A stretch of 7,076 nt of DNA from CAZFGN01 sp964518695 (GTDB lineage: Bacteria; Patescibacteriota; Minisyncoccia; UBA6257; Colwellbacteraceae): positions 1 to 7,076 of the forward strand of contig CAZFGN010000029.1 in the NCBI GenBank assembly GCA_964518695.1, written 5' to 3'. The translations under genes and the position numbers were made by a program. The first letter of the stretch is position 1; each line of letters opens with the position of its first letter. Below, piece by piece: positions 1 to 5,430 of the stretch. The notes below the pieces were generated by a model. The model saw only the letters and a list, made by a program, of their open reading frames with translations, did not search any database and was not told the origin of the DNA.

Positions 1-33
1 CCACCGTTCCGCTTTTTGCCGTGCCTTTGGCAT
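1..33 (-). CDS. Possible N-terminus of a minus-strand gene, cut by the window edge
   Basis: Read on the minus strand, an ATG at 33-31 opens MPKARQKAERW and runs off the window. Base composition changes sharply at this ATG: the 33 edge bases are relatively GC-rich, while 34-114 is strongly AT-rich and looks intergenic. The stretch GTGAAGAAAAA before the ATG is a weak purine-rich ribosome site. Two plus-strand readings compete. One frame ends at 92 with a hydrophobic tail (VPLFAVPLAFFLHLLSL, then VLKVEIKSNS); the other ends at 97 with a charged tail (KGIKGRDKIEQLV). Either could be the C-terminus of an upstream plus-strand gene. The family cannot be recognised from so few residues. Confidence 0.3.
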   Translation of the reverse strand, partial: MPKARQKAERW

Positions 34-114
34 TTTTTCTTCACTTACTATCTTTAAAGGTATTAAAGGTCGAGATAAAATCGAACAGTTAGTTTAATAA
101 TAATTTAAAAAAAT

Positions 115-261
115 ATGTCTGAAGGAGTATACTTAACGGCGGGCGGGCCAATTTTTCTTGGGGTGATGATCCTCCTCACTTTGGCCCTTAACTGGCCTCG
201 CTGGATTCACTATATTTGGGCAACCGTAGCAATCTTGTGGGGCGTGATGGCTCTAATTTAG
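115..261 (+). CDS. Small two-helix membrane protein (48 aa), unknown function
   Basis: This ORF runs from ATG 115 to TAG 259-261. The protein starts MSEGVYLTAGGP. A first hydrophobic segment follows (about residues 12-28, PIFLGVMILLTLALNW), then a short polar turn rich in Trp and Arg (NWPRWIHY) and a second hydrophobic segment (about 33-48) that ends the chain. This is the classic layout of a small helical-hairpin membrane protein with a short basic loop. No SD precedes the ATG; the upstream 20 bases are almost pure A/T. No family is recognised. It lies 125 nt before the larger membrane-protein gene at 387, which has its own promoter-like signal, so the two are probably separate units. Support comes from regular composition and membrane topology, not homology. 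Confidence 0.55.
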   Translation: MSEGVYLTAGGPIFLGVMILLTLALNWPRWIHYIWATVAILWGVMALI

Positions 262-294
262 TACGCCGGAAGTAAGTAAAGAGAGCTTGCAAAT

Positions 295-323
295 AAAACC
301 TTTGTTGTTTCTCAATAGGTTTT
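295..323 (+). terminator. Weak A/T-rich stem-loop after the 48-aa gene
   Basis: AAAACCT at 295-301 pairs with AGGTTTT at 317-323 around a 15-nt loop. The stem is only 7 bp and mostly A-U, and the bases after it (AGTGTTTGTTG) are only moderately U-rich. It lies 34 nt past the stop of the 48-aa gene and could be a weak terminator, or chance pairing in A/T-rich DNA. The rest of the 262-349 gap holds no other convincing signal. Confidence 0.25.
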
Positions 324-349
324 AGTGTTTGTTGCCAGACGATAATAAA

Positions 350-378
350 TTGTGGTGCAGAATAAATTTTGATAAAAT
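350..378 (+). promoter_or_regulatory. Promoter for the DoxX-like gene, predicting a leaderless mRNA
   Basis: A -35-like TTGTGG (350-355) is followed after exactly 17 bp by the -10 TAAAAT (373-378), preceded by the extended -10 dinucleotide TG one base upstream (TGATAAAAT). The start codon is at 387, 8 nt after the -10, so transcription would begin at or within 1-2 nt of the ATG. No SD is present, which fits a leaderless message. Confidence 0.5.
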
Positions 379-386
379 AACTCTGC

Positions 387-848
387 ATGCGGGAGTTAAT
401 TCAGAAACTTGATGTTCAGGTTATAAATCATCTTCGCAAGTGGGAAGTCCATCTCGCGCGGATTGCAATTTTCACAGTCTATTTTTGGTTTGGCTTTCTT
501 AAACTTATAAATGTAAGCCCAGCTACCCCGCTGGTTCAAGCTCTTTTCGAAAAGACCATCGACTTTATGCCTTTTACTCTTTTCTACACCCTTTTCTCCA
601 TCTTTGAAGTGACGATCGGCATCCTTTTCCTTGTACGCGGACTGGAACGTTTAGCGATTTTCTTGCTGGGCATTCATTTGATTACAACTATATTGCCGTT
701 GATCTTCCTGCCTGAAGTTACCTGGCAAGCATTTTTAGTTCCGACATTGGAGGGACAATATATTATAAAAAATGTTTTAATTGCCGCCTCCGCGGTTGTC
801 GTTGGCTCAAAACTTGTTTCAATACCTTCATCGAGTAAACCCATATAG
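387..848 (+). CDS. DoxX/DUF417-like four-helix membrane protein
   Basis: A 153-aa integral membrane protein. Four hydrophobic segments are visible at about residues 22-42, 64-84, 86-108 and 128-146. They follow a basic amphipathic N-terminus (MRELIQKLDVQVINHLRKWE). The first helix carries R-IAIFTVYFWFGFLKL, resembling the Arg...Gly-x-x-Lys pattern of DoxX-like and DUF417/YkgB-like proteins. The loop before helix 4 (EGQYIIKNV) resembles the G-x-Y/F-x-x-K segment found before the last helix in that superfamily. Family members are small inner-membrane proteins of poorly defined role, some linked to redox or thiol homeostasis. The start at 387 is chosen because of the promoter placed just upstream and the absence of a better ATG. 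The gene looks complete and monocistronic. The family assignment is moderate and rests on topology and short motifs. Confidence 0.65.
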   Translation: MRELIQKLDVQVINHLRKWEVHLARIAIFTVYFWFGFLKLINVSPATPLVQALFEKTIDFMPFTLFYTLFSIFEVTIGILFLVRGLERLAIFLLGIHLITTILPLIFLPEVTWQAFLVPTLEGQYIIKNVLIAASAVVVGSKLVSIPSSSKPI

Positions 849-856
849 TTAAATTG

Positions 857-958
857 CGTGTTATGAGGAGTAATATTGACAGCTCAAGATTTTCCTTTAT
901 CATACCGTGTATCTACCGGTACGTTTATAACTTTATACCCCATACTCCTCATAGCATG
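857..958. repeat. Inverted-repeat pair framing a promoter
   Basis: Left arm 857-872 and right arm 943-958 are inverted copies matching at 14 of 16 bases, with a perfect 11-bp core (TATGAGGAGTA at 862-872, TACTCCTCATA at 943-953). In RNA the two mismatches become G-U pairs, giving a continuous 16-bp stem with a 70-nt loop. The loop contains a near-consensus promoter (876-903) and a smaller inverted repeat, TACCG (903-907) and CGGTA (917-921). No target-site duplication flanks the arms and there is no recombinase gene in the window. The element could be an invertible promoter, a small mobile-element relic, paired operator sites or a structured RNA; the sequence alone cannot decide. Confidence 0.6.
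876..903 (+). promoter_or_regulatory. Near-consensus sigma-70-type promoter for the 54-aa gene
   Basis: A perfect -35 TTGACA (876-881) and a five-of-six -10 TATCAT (898-903) are separated by 16 bp. Transcription would start near 910, leaving a leader of about 84 nt before the ATG at 994. The start point falls within the small repeat TACCG...CGGTA (903-921), which could be an operator overlapping the promoter. Both promoter elements lie between the arms of the 857-958 inverted repeat. This is the best -35/-10 pair seen in the window. Confidence 0.55.
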
Positions 959-993
959 ATCATTTATCATCTGATTAAACCATCACTAAAAAT

Positions 994-1158
994 ATGAAAC
1001 CTCTTATCAAAGAAGGCGATACACACGTCCGACTGGATCGACTAGCCCATCACTTCACTATTGATTTTGAGGCAGAAATGACTGAAAAAGACAGGCAAGA
1101 AGCATGGAAGTTTTGGGTGTGGCACATAGTATCGGGGCTTTTCAACCTCTTTCGTTGA
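994..1158 (+). CDS. Orphan small protein (54 aa)
   Basis: The ORF runs from ATG 994 to TGA 1156-1158, with a promoter upstream and a strong terminator 5 nt past its stop. That makes it a complete transcription unit and is the main argument that it is real. The N-terminal half is charged and polar (MKPLIKEGDTHVRLDRLAHH), the middle is acidic (DFEAEMTEKDRQEA), and the C-terminus is aromatic and amphipathic (WKFWVWHIVSGLFNLFR). The last segment could be a membrane-surface helix but is short for a full transmembrane span. No SD is visible before the ATG (context CACTAAAAAT). No family is recognised and no function is proposed. If the upstream inverted repeat is an invertible promoter, this gene would be the one it switches. 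Confidence 0.6.
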   Translation: MKPLIKEGDTHVRLDRLAHHFTIDFEAEMTEKDRQEAWKFWVWHIVSGLFNLFR

Positions 1159-1163
1159 GCCCC

Positions 1164-1188
1164 AAAACCGCCTCAAAGGCGGTTTTAT
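1164..1188 (+). terminator. Rho-independent terminator of the 54-aa gene
   Basis: AAAACCGCC (1164-1172) pairs perfectly with GGCGGTTTT (1178-1186) around the 5-nt loop TCAAA. The GC-rich stem core ends in a run of T (1183-1186) followed by ATTAT. This is a textbook intrinsic terminator on the plus strand. The A tract on the other arm means it could also stop minus-strand transcripts. Confidence 0.88.
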
Positions 1189-1199
1189 TATAAGAGTAT

Positions 1200-1205
1200 T
1201 ATAAT
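1200..1205 (+). promoter_or_regulatory. Consensus -10 box just before the Lnb_N-like gene
   Basis: A perfect TATAAT lies 6 nt before the ATG at 1212, so transcription would start on or next to the start codon and yield a leaderless mRNA. No good -35 is visible: the expected position falls inside the terminator hairpin at 1164-1186. The match may be partly due to A/T richness. Confidence 0.4.
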
Positions 1206-1211
1206 TGAATA

Positions 1212-1880
1212 ATGTTTCCTTTTAATAAGCCAAGCAATAATAGAAACTGGGAACTTGACCAAAAGATACTGCCTTCCATAACGAGGAACGGTAATTCGAT
1301 ATCTATTAAAAACATTAGAAATTTCCATTACCACTCCGAATTTGTTTACGATATAGATTATTACGATAAAACTTTTGACTTAAATAATATCGAAACCGCG
1401 ACAATCGGTTTTGTCCCGTTCTCTCGAAATATTCTGATTAGCCACGTGTTAATAAGGTTTGGTTTCAAAAACAACAACCACACCGTCTTCTCAATAGAAG
1501 TAAGGAAAAGGAGAGGAGAGAGATTTTCGGCCTGGAAGGATATTCTACCCCATCGTGAAATAATGTACGTTATAGCTGATCAACACGATGTAATAGAACT
1601 CCGAGTAAAACACAGGAAAGAGGCGCCTGTGAATTTGTATAGATTGAATCTTACGACGGCTCAATTGAAGCAAATATTTTCGGATATGTGCGCGAGAGCC
1701 GACAGCCTTTACTCCCAACCTGAATTCTTTTCTTCATTTTTTAATAACTGCACCGGCAATCTGATCGACCACCTAAACGAAACTGCGGATTATCGCATTC
1801 CATGGTTCTACAAAAACATCGCGCCTGGATTGCTATATAAATACCTTTTAAGAAATAGGTTCATCGAGCGGCAACTTTAA
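1212..1880 (+). CDS. Lnb_N (DUF4105)-type cysteine-enzyme domain protein
   Basis: A 222-aa protein consisting of little more than one DUF4105/Lnb_N domain. Family landmarks appear in order: NWELDQ near residue 12, IKNIRNFHYHSEF at 32-44, SHVLIRFGF with His78, FSIEVRKRRGE with Glu96 at 93-103, IMYVIADQHDVIELR at 117-131, and FFNNCTGNL with Cys180. His78 and Cys180 are the probable catalytic residues of this papain-like fold. A related domain forms the periplasmic part of the Bacteroides lipoprotein N-acyltransferase Lnb. Here no signal peptide or transmembrane segment precedes the domain, whereas relatives usually have one or both, so the cellular location and reaction are open. The gene looks more A/T-rich than the operon beyond it. 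Its last 20 nt overlap the 3' end of speB. Domain assignment is confident; function is not. Confidence 0.8.
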   Translation: MFPFNKPSNNRNWELDQKILPSITRNGNSISIKNIRNFHYHSEFVYDIDYYDKTFDLNNIETATIGFVPFSRNILISHVLIRFGFKNNNHTVFSIEVRKRRGERFSAWKDILPHREIMYVIADQHDVIELRVKHRKEAPVNLYRLNLTTAQLKQIFSDMCARADSLYSQPEFFSSFFNNCTGNLIDHLNETADYRIPWFYKNIAPGLLYKYLLRNRFIERQL

Positions 1881-2838
1881 TCCTAACATCGCCCGAACTC
1901 TTCTCGCGCGTAAAAACACTTTCAATCATCTTCCAGACAAGCTTTGCGGCGGCGAACTCCGGCGCCACCATGCCCAGAATCGGCGCAAGTTCCACAACGT
2001 CCATACCGATAATCTCGTGGCGCGCAATCACCCACTCCATAAGACCGATAATTTGATACCAACCGAGCCCCCCGGGCTGGGGGGTACCGACCGCAGGCAT
2101 AACCGAGTGATCAAACACATCCAAATCAACCGTGATATACACTTTTGATTTCAACGATTTCCCTATTTCTTCCACAGGAACTTCAGGCGCGTAAAATATA
2201 GTGAGTGATTTTGTCGAAGTGTTTTTTCGTTCCTCTGCCGCGATGAATTTTCGCACATCACGGTCAATACTCCGAATACCAACTTCGGTAAGTGAAACTC
2301 TTGGCCCAAGTTCATACGAACGGCGCATCACAGAGGCATGTGAATAAGGATCACCGTGATATTCATCTCGCAAATCAGGATGCGCGTCCAAATGGAGGAT
2401 AGAAAAATCTTGATGTTTTTGATACAACGCCGCAATGGATGCGAACGTAAGTGAATGTTCGCCGCCAAGCAAGAACGGAATTTTGCCATGAGCCACAACG
2501 TCCTCGGCGATAAATTTTGAAAGCGATGCCAAATGCTCTTTCGTGGAACCGCCATAAAATGAAAGCGCGTGTTCAAAAGTATAGAAAAATTTCTGCTCCA
2601 CCGCCGGATGCCATTCTTCCTCACCCCACGGCTCGTCTAATTGCATGGACGCCTGCAAAATGGCCATAGGCCCCTCACGCGAACCGGATTTGTAGCTCGT
2701 CGTTGCGTCGTATGGCGCTGGAATCAACACGATCCGTGCCTTTTTGAAGTCCTGCTTCGGCACACCCGCAAAGCGGAGCGGAATCACCTCTGCCTTCATC
2801 GTGCTCGCCGCGTTAAAACCGTGAACTGACTTTGCCAT
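1861..2838 (-). CDS. speB: Agmatinase (ureohydrolase family)
   Basis: This 325-aa enzyme would hydrolyse agmatine to putrescine and urea in the cytoplasm using two Mn ions. All arginase/agmatinase metal ligands are present: GGEH (His128), LDAHPD (Asp151, His153, Asp155) and VDLDVFD (Asp238, Asp240). The family segments YDATTSYKSGSREGP (43-57) and SHASVMRR (166-173), and the late MDVVELAP with Glu283, are also present. Length is normal. It is the last gene of the minus-strand speA-speY-speB operon, starting 9 nt after speY. No SD precedes ATG 2838; Met14 is an alternative start because the first 13 residues are not conserved-looking. A CATAAT hexamer (2852-2847) lies 8 nt before the ATG. Aminopropylagmatine ureohydrolase is an alternative activity, but no aminopropyltransferase is seen, so agmatinase is preferred. 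Confidence 0.92.
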   Translation of the reverse strand: MAKSVHGFNAASTMKAEVIPLRFAGVPKQDFKKARIVLIPAPYDATTSYKSGSREGPMAILQASMQLDEPWGEEEWHPAVEQKFFYTFEHALSFYGGSTKEHLASLSKFIAEDVVAHGKIPFLLGGEHSLTFASIAALYQKHQDFSILHLDAHPDLRDEYHGDPYSHASVMRRSYELGPRVSLTEVGIRSIDRDVRKFIAAEERKNTSTKSLTIFYAPEVPVEEIGKSLKSKVYITVDLDVFDHSVMPAVGTPQPGGLGWYQIIGLMEWVIARHEIIGMDVVELAPILGMVAPEFAAAKLVWKMIESVFTREKSSGDVRIKVAAR

Positions 2839-2847
2839 ACGCCGTTA

Positions 2848-3876
2848 TTATGTCGTAAACATTTTACTGAATTTACGCGACTTGCGATTTTTCCAACGGC
2901 CAGTTTGATACGCGTATGCCGCGAGAATCGGCAATGCCATCGTCGCTTCGGAAAACACCATCTGTTCGTGAACCGTACTTACCTTACCCCAGGAACTTGC
3001 CTCTTTAAGAGTGGAAGAGCTACACGCGCCGTCACGCACATCAGCAACCGTAATCTGAATCGCATATTTATGCACCGGCACCTCGCGTCCTAACACCTCG
3101 GCAGCGACCACTGTATCTTGCGCGAAATTTTTCGGCACGCCACCGCCGATCATTAGAAGCCCCGATTCTTTACTGCCCATTTTGATCTTGGTGAGTTCAA
3201 GAAAATCCTTTACTGAATCAATGCTTATATGGCGATCGGGGTGGTGCCATTGGTGATACACCAAACCCAAACCCGCTGACGAATCAGAAAACGCGGGGCA
3301 AAAAATCGGCACATCCGCCTCGTACGCCGCCTGTACCAACGAATCTTTCTTCTTACCGTGTTTTATCAAATATCGCCCCATCTCACGGATGAACTCGCGC
3401 GAAGAATATGGCCTTGGCTCTAACCCGTCCGCAATTTTTGCAATCGCCTGATCGCACGCCTGTAATTGCTCTTCATCAATAAACGTATCGTAGATGCGGT
3501 CAATGTAGAGCGAGCGCAAAAGTCCGTCGTCAATAAATGGCGTACCCTTATAATGCTTGAATCCCAACGCTTCAAAAAAATCCATATCAACGATAGAGGC
3601 GCCGGTCGCGACAATCACATCCACCATCTTGTTTTTCACCATGTCAACATAGATCTGCATACAACCAGCGGCGCTCGTCGATCCCGCAAGTGTGAGCCAC
3701 ACCGCCGCGCGTTTGTCCGCAAGCATCATGTTGTAAATATCAGCCGCGCGGGAGAGATCGCGGGCGGAAAAGGACATCTCGCCATACGACTTGACTAGAG
3801 ATTTTACATCCAACTTTTTAATATCCACATGCGCAATGGGATATTGCAAGAGATCCTTTTTTGTTAGTTTAGGCAT
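2848..3876 (-). CDS. speY: Deoxyhypusine-synthase homologue, probable homospermidine synthase
   Basis: A 342-aa member of the NAD-dependent deoxyhypusine synthase (DHS) family. Visible landmarks are LAGSTSAAGC (63-72) and VIVATGAS (87-94) for nucleotide and substrate binding, MIGGGVPKN (242-250), and EASSWGKV (292-299), where Lys298 aligns with the catalytic lysine that forms the enamine with the aminobutyl group. In eukaryotes and archaea DHS modifies eIF5A, which bacteria lack. The Anabaena homologue SpeY is known to make homospermidine from putrescine. Placement between speA and speB, which together make putrescine, supports the same role here. The gene begins 26 nt after speA and ends 9 nt before speB. 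The ATG is preceded by AAAAAGAAAGA, a weak purine stretch, and by a TATAAT at 3893-3888. Family is secure; the exact product (homospermidine or another aminobutylated amine) is inferred. Confidence 0.88.
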   Translation of the reverse strand: MPKLTKKDLLQYPIAHVDIKKLDVKSLVKSYGEMSFSARDLSRAADIYNMMLADKRAAVWLTLAGSTSAAGCMQIYVDMVKNKMVDVIVATGASIVDMDFFEALGFKHYKGTPFIDDGLLRSLYIDRIYDTFIDEEQLQACDQAIAKIADGLEPRPYSSREFIREMGRYLIKHGKKKDSLVQAAYEADVPIFCPAFSDSSAGLGLVYHQWHHPDRHISIDSVKDFLELTKIKMGSKESGLLMIGGGVPKNFAQDTVVAAEVLGREVPVHKYAIQITVADVRDGACSSSTLKEASSWGKVSTVHEQMVFSEATMALPILAAYAYQTGRWKNRKSRKFSKMFTT

Positions 3877-3887
3877 TCTTTCTTTTT

Positions 3888-3893
3888 ATTATA
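3888..3893 (-). promoter_or_regulatory. Possible internal -10 box before speY
   Basis: In the 26-nt speA-speY gap, the minus strand reads TTGTATAATAAAAAGAAAGA and then ATG. The TATAAT is perfect and lies 11 nt before the start. A poor -35 (TTGTTC, 18 bp upstream, within the speA 3' end) is the best available. It could drive an additional speY-speB transcript with a leader of a few nucleotides. Confidence 0.3.
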
Positions 3894-3902
3894 CAAGACG
3901 AT

Positions 3903-5273
3903 TCACCACCCGAACAACTTGCCGATATCTTCCGCGGTTTCGCGGCGTCGGGCAACCGTCACAATACCGTTCTGCACGACGAGCTTCAACGGAGACGACA
4001 GCAAGCAATGATGTGACGCAAACGCGTCCTGATACGCGCCCGTATCAAAAATCGCGATGTAGAGATCCTCGCCCGGATTCAAGTCCTCCAATCGAGGGAG
4101 CGATACATATCCATCACGCGCGGTATATTTATCGTCAGAGTCGCAGGAAAGTCCCGCAAGCCATACGCGATGTTTCTTCTTCTCATTCATCATATTCACC
4201 GGCACAATATGCCATTTCTGATGGATCGCCCAAGTGTCAAGTAAGTCATTCATGAAACTGCCGTCAATAATGTACCAAAAGCGCGCAAGCCCTTTAGGGA
4301 CAGCTTTCGCGGAAACAATCTTGAATATCGTAATCTGCGCCGGCGCTACGATATATCGTCCCCACTCCACCACCAGGTTGGGATGTGGCATACCCCAGAG
4401 ATCGGAAAGTTTCTTCAGCGTCAAAATCATGCTTCTCGAAACACTCTCTACGCTATACATCGGTTTTTTCTCGTATGGAATCGCGAACCCTCCACCAACG
4501 TCAAGCGTATCAAGCGAAAGATTTATTTCTCGAACCTTGCGATATACCCGCAATGCCTCTTTCATAGCCGCAATAATATCCGCTCCCAACTCAATCTGGG
4601 AACCAATATGATAATGCAAGAGCTTCAAATTGCGAATCTTGCCAAGCGCAAGAATATCATCGGCTGTGAGACCAAAACGATCCGCTTTTTTATCCCAATG
4701 TGATTTTACTTTAGTTTCCAAATTGATTCGAATCCCAATGTCGCCCTTGAATTCCTTAAACTCGTCAAGCTCTGCCGCATCTTCAATAATCGGCATCACC
4801 CGCACTGACCGCTCCGAGAGTTGATGGATCAAATCCACATACGATTTGGTCTTCGGGCCATTGCATAAGATCCTGATTTTGGTATTGACACTATCGCTCT
4901 CCCAAAGCTTGCGGACAAGCGCCAGTTCATTGTGCGAGCCAACTTCAAGATGCGCGCCTTCAGACACCAACGGGAGTACTGCTTCGCGGTTTTGATTCAC
5001 CTTCATCGGATAGTGATAGAAAAATTTGCCTTTGTAGCCTGTTCTCTTGATGTGCCTCTCAAAAGTCGCGAAGAGTTTGTTCAGACGATCTTCAACGATA
5101 AACGGCAAAAAAATCTCAAGCGATGAGCCAAACTTGCGAACTAGGTCGTGCACATTGTATTGATAATTCCCCTCACGGATGATGAGCTCTGAATCGCCAT
5201 TCACACCAAACACCTGCGTGTCGTATTCCTTACGTCCGAGCTTCCATAAATTTTTGTGATGTCTCGTAATCAT
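3903..5273 (-). CDS. speA: Compact biosynthetic arginine decarboxylase (SpeA type, PLP-dependent)
   Basis: This enzyme would decarboxylate arginine to agmatine, the entry step of the operon's polyamine route. Family motifs are in order: YPMKVNQ with the PLP-binding Lys91, LEVGSHNEL (109-117), HYHIGSQ with His222, DVGGGF (258-263), EWGR (303-306), LSCDSDD with Cys377 (375-381) and DTGAYQDA (410-417). The CDSD and GAYQ signatures point to the SpeA branch, not to diaminopimelate or carboxynorspermidine decarboxylase. At 456 aa it is far shorter than E. coli SpeA (about 658 aa). The helical insertion between the alpha/beta barrel and the C-terminal beta domain is missing (junction near residues 322-335), and so is the long C-terminal tail. 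No catalytic residue is lost. It is first in the operon. ATG 5273 lacks an SD (context TTCTTGTAAAC) and no strong promoter was found. Confidence 0.9.
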   Translation of the reverse strand: MITRHHKNLWKLGRKEYDTQVFGVNGDSELIIREGNYQYNVHDLVRKFGSSLEIFLPFIVEDRLNKLFATFERHIKRTGYKGKFFYHYPMKVNQNREAVLPLVSEGAHLEVGSHNELALVRKLWESDSVNTKIRILCNGPKTKSYVDLIHQLSERSVRVMPIIEDAAELDEFKEFKGDIGIRINLETKVKSHWDKKADRFGLTADDILALGKIRNLKLLHYHIGSQIELGADIIAAMKEALRVYRKVREINLSLDTLDVGGGFAIPYEKKPMYSVESVSRSMILTLKKLSDLWGMPHPNLVVEWGRYIVAPAQITIFKIVSAKAVPKGLARFWYIIDGSFMNDLLDTWAIHQKWHIVPVNMMNEKKKHRVWLAGLSCDSDDKYTARDGYVSLPRLEDLNPGEDLYIAIFDTGAYQDAFASHHCLLSSPLKLVVQNGIVTVARRRETAEDIGKLFGW

Positions 5274-5334
5274 GTTTACAAGAAGAATTTAACAATTTTA
5301 TGGTCAACATATTAACACAGAACATCCTTCATCT

Positions 5335-5351
5335 CCACATCCAAAGTGTGG
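5335..5351. other. Small hairpin between speA and the 68-aa gene
   Basis: CCACA (5335-5339) and TGTGG (5347-5351) form a 5-bp stem with a 7-nt loop. It lies one base from the larger hairpin at 5353-5387, so the two could stack as tandem hairpins in one RNA. On its own it is weak and could be chance. Confidence 0.3.
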
Positions 5352-5352
5352 T

Positions 5353-5387
5353 AAGGGCGCTCATGCGATAAACGCTGGAGCGCCCTT
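5353..5387. other. Strong 10-bp GC-rich hairpin upstream of speA
   Basis: AAGGGCGCTC (5353-5362) and GAGCGCCCTT (5378-5387) are perfect inverted repeats with a 15-nt loop. The loop has a further possible 3-bp pairing (GCG 5365-5367 with CGC 5373-5375) that would close a small ATAAA loop. On the minus strand it follows the 68-aa gene by 43 nt and precedes speA by about 80 nt. No U tract follows on either strand, so it is not a standard intrinsic terminator. It may be a terminator assisted by other factors, an RNA-processing or stability element between the two genes, or a regulatory leader structure for the polyamine operon. Apart from these two hairpins nothing clear is seen in 5274-5430. Confidence 0.6.
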
Positions 5388-5430
5388 CTATCTGTTTGGC
5401 AGAACACATCGTAACCAGCTTCCTTTCGGT

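Noticed and set aside
188..388. Minus-strand 66-codon frame opposite the 48-aa gene and the promoter region
   Set aside because: It runs through an A/T-rich intergenic region and a promoter and has no family resemblance; the plus-strand 48-aa reading has better coding character.
857..958. Calling the inverted-repeat element a transposon or MITE
   Set aside because: No target-site duplication is visible, only one copy is in the window, and a functional-looking promoter sits inside; kept as an inverted repeat with several explanations.
2641..2829. Plus-strand open frame antisense to speB, and similar open frames antisense to speY and speA (2905-3093, 3466-3798, 3791-4255, 4234-4703, 4932-5126)
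   Set aside because: They lie opposite genes with complete catalytic motifs, have Arg/His/Ser-rich low-sense compositions and no start signals; they are shadows of the real genes.
2848..3876. Calling the DHS homologue a true eIF5A deoxyhypusine synthase
   Set aside because: Bacteria lack eIF5A, and the gene is embedded between putrescine-forming genes; homospermidine synthesis as in Anabaena SpeY fits better.
5353..5387. Calling the strong hairpin an intrinsic terminator
   Set aside because: Neither strand has a U-rich tract after the stem, unlike the clear terminator at 1164-1186.
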